Assembly (NCBI RefSeq): GCF_000002235.5
Contig: NW_022145545.1
Coordinates: 1,057,501 to 1,121,500 of the forward strand
Source of the DNA: Strongylocentrotus purpuratus
Taxonomy: Eukaryota > Echinodermata > Echinoidea > Camarodonta > Strongylocentrotidae
Length of the DNA stretch: 64,000 nt
Direction: 5' to 3'
The notes under the pieces are model-generated. The model ran no database searches and was not told the DNA's origin. It was given only the letters and a program-made list of their open reading frames with translations. This document shows positions 53,196 to 64,000 of the stretch, piece after piece (position 1 is the stretch's first letter; every line of letters starts with the position of its first letter). Position numbers and translations under genes: made by a program.

Positions 53196-56100
53196 ACTGA
53201 GCGACTTTTCGGCCGGCGCGATTTTCAAATTTTCGGGAGCAAAATATTTTAAAACCCCCCCCCCCTTGAAAAAATCCTGCGTACGCCCCTGGTTGTAAGT
53301 AAACATATTTGCAATTATTATATTTAGGGTACATATATGATTGAACATTTTCTTGAGGGAAAATGGAAATTTCAGATTTTGTTAGTACTGAGCGAATGGG
53401 AGGTACGTGAGCTCGAAAAATACCTCACAGACTTGCCAATTTGTGTTTGATTGATCACAACTTTAAAAATGCATAACTTCTTTATTTGGAATCGGAATTT
53501 GCTTAAACTTTCATTGTGTCCTTCACCTTTTACCTTGACAGAGGATTTAAAGATATTGATAGATTTATGTGAAACATAGTCAAGTCATTGCAGATTCTAC
53601 GTATGAACAAGCTCTTAACACATGCACTATTATAGCATTTAGACATTATCCAACTTGGGTTTTTAAATGGGTCCCATGGGACCCCCTTAATCCTGCCACA
53701 CCACAGTATCTACTGGATCGTCATCACAACGATGGCGAGGTGTGACCTTCAAGGTATATTCAAGGTATATAAAGATTTATGATAATTCTGAATTTATCAT
53801 GAACAATCTACATTAAATAATGCATTCTTTTTTTCTTGCCTTATCATAGAAAGAGAGGCAGGCCTACATAGAACAACTTAAAGGTTTCGTATCAGTTCAT
53901 TCCGTTTGTATATGAAGTGGAATGCAAATACCCCTTGAGCATTTGAGCTAATATGACTCTTGCTATGAACATTTTATGTTGCTTGCATGTCCATTTTTGT
54001 TCATGATTAAATTCATTCACTGTGTGATATGTCTTAATACGATTTATGTTTGTATATATATTTATGTTTTTACACAATGTACAAAATTCTGCAATTCAGC
54101 CTTTTGGCTGCAAATGAATCTTCAACAAAACCATTACCATTGCCACCATTATGATTTCCTATCTCTTATCATGTGACCAAGAAAGATCGATCATCTTTAG
54201 TCCACGAATAGAGGGGATTGTTAAATCTCGAAGATCAAAACATAATCCTTTGTGGCTATACTTCGATATATGTCCACAGTTTCCATTTGGTATATCTTAA
54301 TTCATAATGAATTGCTTGTGAATTGATCTGAAAAAAATGTCAAAAAATTCACTAAAATAAGATTCTGAGGGTGAGTGCTTCAGCCCCCCCCCCTACTTCA
54401 AAACGCTTCCTACGCCTATGGTTATTTACATAATTATACAACACAAATACACACATGTGTTTATATATACATATACATATATTCATCTTACAGCGTTATT
54501 AGAAGGACATATTTAGTGAAGAAAATGAGTCATTACCAGGACATTTTCGATAGAACAATTGAATGACTGCCTTCTACGTATGTTTGCAAGCAGAGGAAAC
54601 TTAAATACCTCCCAAGAAACGATAGGCTATTAGCTATTAGTTAAATTAAATATATTGTTTTTAATTTGGGGTAAGGGTTAGGGTTAGGGTAATATAACAG
54701 GTGTTATGATGTCCTGTTGAACCATTTAGGGTTATACCGTGCGTCCCCCAAAAAACTGTACACTTTTGAAATGGCTACCGAATAAAAAAATATATGATTC
54801 TAGGGGAAAAGTTTTATATGTATGAAAAGCTCATAAGCTCAAGCTTCATATGACACGATAAAGTTCGAAAATAATTAATGTTTGGGTAAGCACTGCTCAA
54901 TTTTGTAAAGGGTATGAAAATTAGGTTGCGCAAGAATTAGTCTTCCAACTTGTGAGAGGTAAATCCATTGGAGCTTACAAAATTGAAGGTGATATGATAC
55001 ATTCATGATTTGCTGAGTGAATTTAATGGTTTATTAAACCAAACTTTTATGCATGAGTTAACAGAAATTGCCTTTTTTATTGTAGCATTGTAACTTTCCC
55101 TGGTAGACTCAGTTACCATTTACCTGAAGAATAAGTAGCCGACATCTTGGACATTCCTTTTTTCAAGAAACCGTATTTGAATATTCAATTTACATAATCC
55201 CTACCTGGGTATTAAGTAAATCAATGAGATGTTCAACTTATCTTCCAATAATTGAAATGTGGGGTGAAGGTTTTTATTCAAAGTCACAGGTGTAAAAAAT
55301 AACAGTTTGTAACATGAAAATTACAACATGTACCATCACCCCCATCCTGACTCCCATGAACACACATGTGATATACACATGTATTATATACATTTGTATG
55401 AAAACCATTTTGTTTCAGTAAAACAGTGTGTTGTAAGACACAGTCAACATGTATAGATAAAATTTAATTACAGTAATGTCAAGGAATCGCGATACGATTT
55501 GGGGAATCCCCGATATGACACGGGGGGGGGGGGTCCCTGTTGTGCATTCAAAAACGTTAAGCATGTTCATGCACACGAATGCGACGCATGGTCATAAAGG
55601 CCGGGTGAAATCCAAATGGGTCTTTTGTTTGTTATTCAAACATCTAAAAATATTACTTATATTTCAAAATATTTTTAAAAATAATGTTCTCAGACCTGCA
55701 AAGCTCCATCCTAATAAAATGCTCCAGATCTCAATGATCTTGTGACATCATATGTCTATCATAGGTGAGCTAACAAGAGACAGTGGTATAAATTCCCCTA
55801 GCTCAGCACTTGCTCACAAAATAATTGCCTTCTTTCATACAAAACCTCCACATTAACTTTCTTTTCCTAGTGATGCTACGGTACGTCTGGCACCTCCCTG
55901 GTCTATCATAGCAACTCCTGTGGTGGTAGTGTAGGGTCTATTATAAACAACATGAGGTCAGCTCTTGTGAAGCTACATACCACTATCTTGTGTTAGCTCA
56001 CTAATGGTTGACAGATGATGTCACATAGATGAATGAGATCTGGAGCATCTTTTTAGGGTGAAGCTTAGCAGGTTTGGGAAAATAATTCTAAAAAAATATT

Positions 56101-56934
56101 AAAATTCTATGCCATGTATTTAGATGTTTAAATAACAAAATATGAGTTGTATGCAGCCCAACTTATATTTGGATGTCACCCAACCTTTAAAGAGGACGCT
56201 TCCCCCGATCATGGGCGCATGGGCCCTCTGTTGTCAGGGGAGGGGAATGACGTGTCTTACCCGAACATCCTCTGTCCAGTTTCTAAATTTGTGAGCGAGC
56301 GAAGCGTTTGAGCAACTTTCTTTGGCACTTCATGAATGTTGTAATAAAGATATAAAAATGTAATAGTAATATAGTAATATACCAATAGTCCATCTCGACT
56401 ACAGATCATTATTGTCATGCTTTTACATTTCTCTTTGTTTTTATGGTTTACTCTCTATTCCATTCTCTCCTTATTAATTATGAGCGTTTTTCTCATTGAA
56501 TTTTATTTTGTGCCCCCTTTCACATATGCCCCTCCCCCATCCTTTACAGTTGGTAGTACTGAGCAGCATGTAGTCGGCTGGCTCGGGCAAGATGTACGCC
56601 TACTATGCAACTTCACCAATGAAGACGTGCTTGCAGTGTATTGGATGAATGGCAGTGACATAACCAAGGCCTCCTACTTCAAACAGCAACGAATAAGCTT
56701 GGATGACCGGTTTGCTTTGAATGAGGATTTCTCTCTCGTCATCAATGATCTCGAGGTGTCAGACGAAGGAAGATACGTGTGTCACGTTGAATTCTATTCT
56801 GCAGAAAGTTTGACAATGCACACCATACTGGCTGTCTACGGTAGGGATGTCTTCTTAGATCATGTTCTGAAAAATCTTAATTGGCCTAGAGGGGTGAGGT
56901 GTTTATATTTGTAAACAAAACACACACAACCACT

Positions 56935-56966
<32 letters not shown>

Positions 56967-58773
56967 CGCACACACACACATACATAAACAATATTTTAAG
57001 GGGGAAAAGTAGGCCCAATTTGTATTCCAACAAGGCTAGGTTATGGAATTTCGATGCGACCGGCCTTCGGGGGGGGGGGGGGTTCGTAAAAATACACACA
57101 TAAAAAATACGAAAGGGGGGGGTTAACCCCCAACCCCCCCCCCCCCTCCCTGCGTACGCGCCTGTGTTTGTGTGACTTTGCTTCTGCAAAAAGCATATGC
57201 AATGCATTTAGGAAGTACAGAGCCATTTTTATGCATCTAGGAAGAACAGAGCCATTTTGATAACGGCTCTGAATAGAGCATTCCAGCCGTTTTTAATTCT
57301 TGATTTGTATTATATTTGTAAATTGTATTCTTGTATGTATTTGAATCTTTATACGGAAAATAAAACCAACCAACCAACCGACCAACCATCTCATTTGATA
57401 CATTCAATTCATTCTCTCACTTTAATCTCAACATATCCCATACTGTAGGCATTACTTTGGCGCAAGTCGATTTTTGAACTCTCGCAAACAATGCCTCCTG
57501 TTCATCCAAACGTGAACACATACCACACAAAAATGACACCAAATGATTTGGATAAAACGCTCTTTCATGAGATGTATAATAATTTACTGTTCATAGATTT
57601 TTTTTTAATAAATAGCAATTTTCTGGGTGTAAACTTTTTTCGACTCACACGGTATATGGTCCCAGTTAATTTCTTTCTTTTGATCTGGACCTCTTTACGT
57701 CTGATGGTCCCTCCAGGTCCACAGAAACTATGAACAAAATGGTAATTTGTATTCTGATTTCATGTCTCGAAATCCTTTATAATCCTATTGATTAAACTAT
57801 AAATTGTTTTCATTCATTTCACTGACCGTTTCCATTTATGCCAATGTTTCACCTTAATAATTGCTTTTAACATGATCGCAACTACTTTCGAAAGATTCCA
57901 CCCCAAGTGTAACATCAATTATCATGTTAGGATAATGTAATATGTCATTATAATGTTCGTACATGTCAGGTTGATTATTTAAAAGTACGGTGCGATCATA
58001 ATGTTCTCTTTTCTTCATGAAGCACAAGTATCAACTCCTCGCATCGGACAATGTTCCCATAAGCCAACCGGGAACGAATTTCAAAGTTACTGCGAGGTGA
58101 CAACTACCGACACCCAGCCTTTTCACTTGGACTGTCGAGTGACTGGCTTCAGACCGAATGTTTCCCTTGAGTGGACCTCCTCGGGGACTGTGAAGAAGCC
58201 CCTTGGAGAACCTTTCCAGAAGACACTACCTGACGGCACAGCTGACCGGGTGGTTACAATCAGCGTCACTGCCAAAGTTGACGAAGATCGGTCTTACACC
58301 TGTACGGTGAAGGGACGGGCGACCAATGGAACAGATCGGACAGCAACAATCACGGTGCTTGCTCTAGGTAACGCATTCATAATGAGAATTTACCTTTAAA
58401 CTGATATTATAATGACTTAGAAATCTGAACAACATATAGCCATACGATTGAAAGGTAAAGTAGGCACACTCATGTACCACAAGTCCACAACAGTGTTTTT
58501 CTTATAACGTCGAACTATTAAAGAGAAAATCGTAATTTCTTTTAATTTCAAGATATTTCACGCTTTTGTTTCCAATTTATCGTGATTTAATTTGCCACCG
58601 TCTATGTAATGTTTTCATCTACACCAGTTTCAAGTTTATTCAATTTTATCAGCTTCTCCATCCGATTTTAAAGGATTTTTTAAAACCACTTTATAAGAAT
58701 AGAGAGAACGTAAAGTTGGAAGCCAGGAAGGAACAGTGGGGATCCATATATTCAGGGGCGATTTCTTTTCATG

Positions 58774-58805
<32 letters not shown>

Positions 58806-61800
58806 CGAAATGCGAGGGACGAGTGAGAAGTGGCGTAATGAGCAAAAACGAAGCTCGGGGTTTTAGGCATTAAATTACGATCAGATGAGCATCCAGTGGT
58901 TGCCTTAGGGCCCTTGGCGGGTTCCAGTGGGCAGAGCCCCCGGAAGCTCAGGTTTTTTTTAAGGCATTTAATTACGTTCAGATGAGCATCCAGGGCCAGC
59001 CTTAGGGCACTTGTTGGGGTCCAGGGGGACAGAGCCCCCGAAAGTTCAAAGAAAACCATGCCATTTCCGCAACATTTGTAAATCACTGGTATCGAATTAG
59101 AAATAAACCACATTTGAATTTTATTAGGGGCAACTGCCCCAAGCCCTCCTCCATCATTACGCCAGTGCGAGGGAGCATCGTGAAGGAGAGAGGTGAAGGT
59201 GACGGAAGTGATTACCCTTTCACAGGTTTTTGACGTTTTGTTGTATGAAAAAATAACATTCGTTAGCAAAACTATGGTATAAAAACAAGCAATATACTTT
59301 TTTCACACTTCACTTTTCTACAAATTTTCTTTGAACACTTTGAAGGATTTCATGCGAGAAGGCGTAGCTAGCGAACGAAAAGATTTGGGGCATTTTTATT
59401 TGTCTAAACACTGCACTCTCGGGCCCTCCAGAGCGTAACATTTTGTTCAGTCTTTAGTTATTATTTGCTATACACTTTTGGGGGCACTTTTTCCAAATTT
59501 TCCAGGGGGACGACCCCCCCCCTAAAAAAAGTGAGGGGGGACGTGTCCCCCCCCCCCGTCCCCCGGGATCGCCGCCCCTGCATATATTTGTTATTCTTAA
59601 CTATGTAACCTCTGATGTATTCGATGAGGACTTGATATTATAAACTGATCTGTCATATGATGATATGCTATGATAAAATGATTTTCTGCATGATAATATT
59701 AATAGGCCAAGGGGTGTCTACTTGGGCAAAGATCGGCTTTGGTGTACTCGGGGGCTCCATGTTGATCGCTCTAATTCTGCCAGTCATCGCAGTGGCCCTT
59801 TACAGACTAGGTAGGCCTGTTAACTGAGAAACACGGTTTAAAGTTTAAGAAGTTTAAATGCTTTCAAAAAATGAAAATAAATAGATTGCGTAAGAGTACA
59901 GTATCAGAAAATACAATGACCCTTAGATTTAGTGTAATATATGCATTTGACTATACATATTGTTATAATATACATGCATCTCAGTTTTATCAATATGTCG
60001 GTTAGTCTACTTTGCTTCACAGCGACCCAACTGTAGTTCAGAGAATGGATATTCTGTAACTTTGTCTTGATAATAAAAGGAGATCAAGAAATCGTTGTCA
60101 CAATGTCCACCTAGACGCTGTTCAATTAAACAGTACGCTAGGAGTTCGTCAGTTCATTATCGCCCTTGACCCCTTATACTCATCAATCATTCGTCATTAA
60201 TGACACTTTAAGTAGAATATTGTAGAAGGATTACAATATCGTATGTTTCAGCTAAAATCTTCTTGGCTCCTTTTGTCCACTTTTTTAATCATAAAAGCTT
60301 CAGCAGCAGGCTCGCTAATGATTACCGAAACATCATCTCGATGATTCCATGTTAATGATTTATATCATAAATCTGCTCCGTGTAGGGTGTGTGTTTCATA
60401 CGTGTCGTGTGATACATTTGTGATGGAGGTAATTTAGACTAGGTCCAAACATCTCGCTCTAGCTACCTCTCTCGTCTGTATATTGGTAAAATAATATTGA
60501 ATATTGAAAAACATAATTTAAATGACGGAGATATTTACTGCAACATTTTTCTTTTTGGAATCATAATCTTTCTATATATAATTATGTGCCATTTTATTTG
60601 CAGGTCATTTGAGAGCTCTTCGAAAAGAAATAAGGACATACACTTTCAAAAAACCCGGTAAGGAAAATGAAAAGGCAGCCGCGCACATCGGTCTTTTTGG
60701 TGAGATGGGAGCTGGGAAGTCTACATTCCTCAATTCTATTGAGTTCGCATACAAAGGTGATAACGATCTTACATTAAAAATAACATATACTTAACGATAA
60801 AACACGCCGTAAATTAAAAGTTAACACGATTCATATAATCCTACATTAATTGAAAATACAAAAAGGCGGTAACCCATTACAAGAAATATGACCTTTACGA
60901 TGCACGTGTTCGTAATAAAGGCACGTCTAATATTTGTAGGCGGGTGGGCACATTCTCGCAATTTTTTTCAAATGAACAAGAACAAAGAGAAAAGAAGTTC
61001 GTCATCAAATTACAGTAGATAAATATGATGAAGAAATGTTGTATTCTGGCACGACATAAATGCCAGGAATGTGGTAAACGTGTCATTTTGTCAACAAAGC
61101 ACACATGAGATCTAAAGATGATATATTCGGGCATCTCGCTGCTCAAAACCATCCTGTTAAAAAATGTTGTGATCGAGCAAAAATTAACTTTTTTATCTAC
61201 AAAATGTTATTTTGTCATCAAAATACACTAGATGAGATATAAAAATATATATATACACCTGTTGCCTGAATATTGGAACTGGGGAAGGGGTGGGGGTAGT
61301 TGCAGTCCCCAGCTCCCCCTCGTAAACCTAAAACGTATTGTCAGTTTAATACTGTATTTTCTGTTATGTTTTCCCCATTGTAATTCTTGTTTGTGAAGGC
61401 AAGCGAAGCCAGCCAACCAGAAGCACAGCACATTCAACTGGAGGACACACTGAACTACGAAATTGTCTTCGTCTTACTGACTATATTTCTCTGTTCGACA
61501 ATCGCGGCATGAAAGATTTTAGTTTGTCATATGTGGACCAGTATATGGATGAAATCAGTAAGTAACATTCGTTATTGCTTGAGTATAAGGTTTCTGAATA
61601 GAAAAACTATTGCAAGTAATATTCAGTTTAGTTGAAGCCTGTCAAGAAATCATCAACATTTTCTGATTATATATATAGAAATATAAATGTGTGTATACAT
61701 TGTTTATATAGACGCAAGAATTGAAAATACCCGCCTAAAAGTTGACTAAGGGTAGGGCGACAAAACTTAGAAATTACTAAACTTAAATTTGTTTTACACA

Positions 61801-63564
61801 ACAGTAGTTGTGTATACTTCAGTGTATATACGGAAAAAGTACGGCATTATACAAATGATACACAAGTTTGAGTGCGTCTGTAGGAATTGTGTGCACGCGG
61901 TACCTTTGAATGGTTTTAGACAACGAACTTGAAATTCGATGATTTTAGACCAAATTCTAAGGTACCGCGTGCACACAATTCCACCGACCCACGAATTAAA
62001 CCTGTGCACCATCTGTTTTATAAAATGGGGCCCTCAAAAAATCGTCAAAAATACAAAAACCTGTTATTTTACGGATTTACCGGGTGCATGGCAAATCATG
62101 CTTTCCGGTAATTACCGGACGCATGATTTTGCCATAGCCATGTTTTCCGGTTGTTACCGGAAAACATGATTTCCTGAAACTTATGAAATAAAAAAAATAA
62201 ATAATAAAGTTGTCAGTGCACAGTAACTATAAAAAAAAAAAAAAAAAAAAAAAAAAATTATTTAAAAAAGACAGGCCTATATCGGTGGTATCGATCCCCG
62301 ATATCGCGTGCATCCAGTAAAAATAACTACACGGTAATTGACCAATCAGATTGCAGGGATTCTTCTACCCATCTAATAATGTCGTAGGCCTATGTGTATA
62401 ATAAGAAAGGAGTGGACGCTTCAAACGTACAAAAATCGAGGGAAAATGGTGAACTATGAAGAAAGTTGTGATTTCAATTGGCTAATAATGAGACACGCGT
62501 TTACCAAACAATCGCACATGCATTGGCGTATCGAGGGGGGGGGGATGTTTTAGAATTTGACACCCTTTATCTGTGTTTTATCTATGGCCTCCCCTTGCTT
62601 AATCATTGAATCTTCCCCCCCCCCCCCTTGAGCGTCAGGGGAGGGGGCCATCTCCCAAAAGGTAAATTAATGTTTTTTCCCACAGGGGGGGGGGGGGGGG
62701 GCAGCCCCCTGGATCCGCCACTGGTATATGTATTGAATATTATGTACCGTTCTTTTTTTAATGGAAAGAAACTATACCACTTTCTACTACACTATTACAT
62801 TTAAAATAGGAGGCAAGAAAGAAGAAGCAGGTTCATCAGTTTCTACCTGTCTTATTAGTGAGGAAATTTATTGCGCTGTGTTCGTCTATAAACACGGGTA
62901 AGTATAGGAAAAGATTTAAACCGGCTATTTTTAATTCCGAATTTCACATATTTACTTCTCAATATTAATCCGAAAATAAGATTCGCAATTGTACTAAAAA
63001 TGTTCGGGAGAGAGAACATATTGACCGGGGGAGGGGGGGGGGGGTGGTCGCACTGAAAAGGTTAATTACGTTTATGATTGCAAGGTCTAGTCCGAAGCCA
63101 CTTATGCGCATGCCCATAATATTTCACTATGCCTAGGTGGAATACTCAAAGATATTGAGTAGGTATCTGTCAATTAAAAGACGCCTTCCTTCCCCGATCA
63201 CAGAACCACTGTGCCCCTCTTCAGTTTCACAAGGAGGGGCCCTATTTTTCCAACAACCGAAGCTAATTTTCAACCATCTTATATACTGTGATGTACGATT
63301 TTGGATTCCTCCCTCACTAGAGTTTTGGCCATTATTACTCGGGAAACGAGTCGCAATTGACTATAGTGTTCATTAAAATCTATTTTTATAGTAGTAAAGA
63401 GTGCATTTTGGCTGAAGTTTAGCCTTCGTGAAACTTGAATGATACATCATTTGTTTTTTAAACAAGAGATATTACCTTTCAAAATTTGTTCAGTGACTCT
63501 CAAAAGAAGAAAGCAGCTGTGGAGTTTTTTGACAAGTTTTCAACAAAACTTCGAAATTATAGTG
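52097..63564 (+). CDS. Ig-domain receptor with cytoplasmic IFI44-like GTPase (3' end outside window)
   Basis: Visible exons: 52097-52178, 56550-56840, 58023-58367, 59706-59810, 60604-60756, 61399-61557, 62810-62897, 63494-63564. All are GT-AG and in phase (431 codons plus 1 nt), and the gene continues past the window. The start has a strong context (ACAATGG). Residues 1-27 form a signal peptide. Ig1 (about 28-124) is V-like, with Cys47, Trp59 and DEGRYVC ending at Cys105. Ig2 (about 125-239) resembles a C1 set (CRVTGFRPNVSLEW), with Cys162, Trp175 and Cys218, plus extra Cys135 and Cys148. One helix is at about 247-268. The cytoplasmic part has a Walker A GEMGAGKST (307-315) followed by FLNSI, a threonine-rich switch region (TRSTAHSTGGHT) and a DNRG G3 motif (359-362). 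GKS.F.NS and the overall order suggest the IFI44 group of P-loop GTPases; GIMAP- or dynamin-like is possible. G4 is not identified. Likely a surface recognition receptor in immunity; this role is inference. Confidence 0.82.
52915..53291. mobile_element. G/C-tract miniature hAT-like element, CGTACG-end variant
   Basis: Ends CAGGGGCGTACGCAGG and CCTGCGTACGCCCCTG are perfect inverted repeats. GTTGTAAG is present exactly at 52907-52914 and 53292-53299 as an 8-bp target duplication. It contains a run of about 37 C and the core phrase GAGCGACTTTTCGGCCGGCG, shared with the GGATCC-end element at 567-857. It lies in the first intron of the Ig-GTPase gene. Confidence 0.9.
53292..55602. other. Intron sequence with undelimited repeats
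   Basis: First intron of the Ig-GTPase gene; no exon seen. 54727-55330 begins with GTGCGTCCCCCAAAAAACTG and reads like an old DNA transposon, but no matching inverse end was found. Three TTAGGG-like units near 54683-54702 are too few to be a telomeric tract. Confidence 0.35.
55603..56181. mobile_element. Foldback element with about 190-bp arms
   Basis: Left arm from GGGTGAAATCCAAATGGG and right arm ending TTTGGATGTCACCC are diverged inverted copies, sharing AAACATCTAAA, GATGCTCCAGATCTCA (GCTCCAGATCTCA on the left), TGTGACATCAT and GTGAGCTAACA. A spacer of roughly 170 bp separates them. Non-coding and intronic. Confidence 0.7.
56933..56985. repeat. (CA)n microsatellite
   Basis: CACACA repeat with a few CG interruptions, about 90 bp after the Ig1 exon donor. 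Confidence 0.9.
57060..57164. mobile_element. 5'-truncated CGTACG-end G/C-tract element
   Basis: The right end CTGCGTACGCGCCTG and the phrase AAATACACACATAAAAAATA match the family at 9863-10154 and 50472-50739. The left terminus is missing. Intronic. Confidence 0.6.
58753..59580. mobile_element. Composite hAT-like element
   Basis: An 828-bp element with ends CAGGGGCGATTTC and GGGATCGCCGCCCCTG. CATATATT is present exactly at 58745-58752 and 59581-59588, an 8-bp target duplication. It contains a nested element (58820-59166). Intronic in the Ig-GTPase gene, between Ig2 and the membrane exon. Confidence 0.85.
58820..59166. mobile_element. Nested TIR element with internal 90-bp direct repeat
   Basis: AGTGGCGTAATGA near the left end and TCATTACGCCAGT at the right are inverted repeats. 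GCGAGGGA flanks at 58812-58819 and 59167-59174 as an exact 8-bp duplication. Inside, a unit of about 90 bp with ATCAGATGAGCATCCAG and CAGAGCCCCCG occurs twice in tandem (about 58865-59046). Confidence 0.75.
61878..61984. repeat. Short perfect palindrome
   Basis: GGAATTGTGTGCACGCGGTA at 61881-61900 is inverted at 61962-61981 with CC/TT extensions; the loop is about 60 bp. A cluster of smaller ACCGGAAA-type palindromes follows at 62098-62168. Intronic, function unknown; perhaps a miniature element. Confidence 0.55.
62524..62723. mobile_element. Decayed G/C-tract element, GGATCC-end type
   Basis: The right end CTGGATCCGCCACTG is intact; the left end TTGGCGTATCGAGGGGG is degraded. The G and C runs and the phrase CTTGAGCGTCAGGGGAGG resemble the copy at 4298-4592. 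Intronic. Confidence 0.55.
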
Positions 63565-63575
63565 GTAGGTATATG

Positions 63576-63828
63576 AGGCCTTAAAAAAGAAGAAGATGTT
63601 GTATTGCCCTTTAGGTACCAAAACATGGGTCGGTCGGTCGGAAATCTTTTAATCAGTTTTTTTTTTTAAACTCCCTCTTTGGGCTGATATTCCTGAGGTT
63701 TGAATGCTTTAATACATTTTTTTTTTTTAAAACGGTAAAAAAAAACCTTTTTAAAAAATCCGACCGTAGATTTCAAGATTTTTAGGTCGGTCGCAAAGGG
63801 CAATACAACATTTTTTTGTTAAAGGCCT
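63576..63828 (+). mobile_element. TIR element, TGTTGTATTGCCCTTT family, copy 3
   Basis: Begins AGGCCTTAAAAAAG then TGTTGTATTGCCCTTTAGGT; ends AAAGGGCAATACAACATTTT and AAAGGCCT. The best-preserved of three copies. It lies 12 bp after the splice donor that closes the last visible exon of the Ig-GTPase gene. Confidence 0.75.
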
Positions 63829-63912
63829 GATGATGATCATCATGTTACTACTACTACTAATATTATATGTACTACTTTGTATTCTTTTGTATTGTGTCCA
63901 TTTCCGTCAATT

Positions 63913-63926
<14 letters not shown>

Positions 63927-63950
<24 letters not shown>

Positions 63951-63953
63951 TAT
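63927..63953. repeat. (TA)n microsatellite
   Basis: Alternating TA after a poly-A run, in the last visible intron near the window edge. Confidence 0.9.
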
Positions 63954-64000
63954 ACATTTACAATCATAAAGACACACTTATAAAAGAAAGACGGAGGGAT

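Noticed and set aside
54683..54702. TTAGGG telomere-like units
   Set aside because: Only about three imperfect units, well within chance for an AT-rich intron.

Overview
The window is animal nuclear DNA: AT-rich, with genes broken into many small exons by GT-AG introns, dense interspersed repeats, long G/C homopolymer runs and one non-LTR retrotransposon. The domain mix (SEA/trypsin membrane proteins, an immunoglobulin receptor with a cytoplasmic GTPase) and above all a 3.15-kb foldback transposon whose long inverted arms are built from 15-bp tandem repeats, as in the sea-urchin TU elements, suggest an echinoderm, most likely a sea urchin. The species assignment is inference. All gene models were assembled by eye from splice sites and reading phase; every junction given keeps the frame.

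Layout. 2494-8292 (minus): a compact type II transmembrane trypsin-like protease in 5 coding exons (337 aa). 8.3-26.6 kb: a gene-poor block of transposons with a class A GPCR relic (13219-13737, minus), the TU-like foldback element (14111-17260) carrying a nested LINE 3' fragment, and a LINE with an intact 1251-aa endonuclease/reverse transcriptase ORF (20078-23833). 26649-33431 (plus): a type II membrane protein with a proline-rich cytoplasmic tail and a SEA domain but no protease, in 8 exons (383 aa). 33.4-38.6 kb: intergenic, with a hAT-like element. 38591-48128 (plus): a type II membrane serine protease with SEA domain, a 370-residue Thr/Ser mucin-like stalk and a trypsin domain, in 11 exons (864 aa). 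48.1-52.1 kb: intergenic, mostly a 30-bp minisatellite of about 2 kb. 52097 to the window edge (plus): signal peptide, two Ig domains, one membrane helix and a cytoplasmic P-loop GTPase resembling IFI44-type proteins; 8 exons are visible and the 3' end lies outside.

How the genes fit together. The three membrane genes look like one modular family. The SEA exons of the second and third genes have the same intron phases (1-1, 1-0, 0-2, 2-), and the protease exons of the first and third genes have the same phases (1-2, 2-1, 1-0, 0-stop). One gene carries membrane helix plus protease, one membrane helix plus SEA, one all modules. The fourth gene is a putative cell-surface recognition receptor that would couple extracellular Ig domains directly to an intracellular GTPase; it is the most unusual gene here.

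Mobile DNA is abundant and often precisely delimitable: several G/C-tract elements with CAGGGGCGGATCCA- or CAGGGGCGTACGCAGG-type ends and 8-bp target duplications, TTAA-flanked miniature elements, tRNA-derived SINE-like copies and perfect-looking foldbacks.
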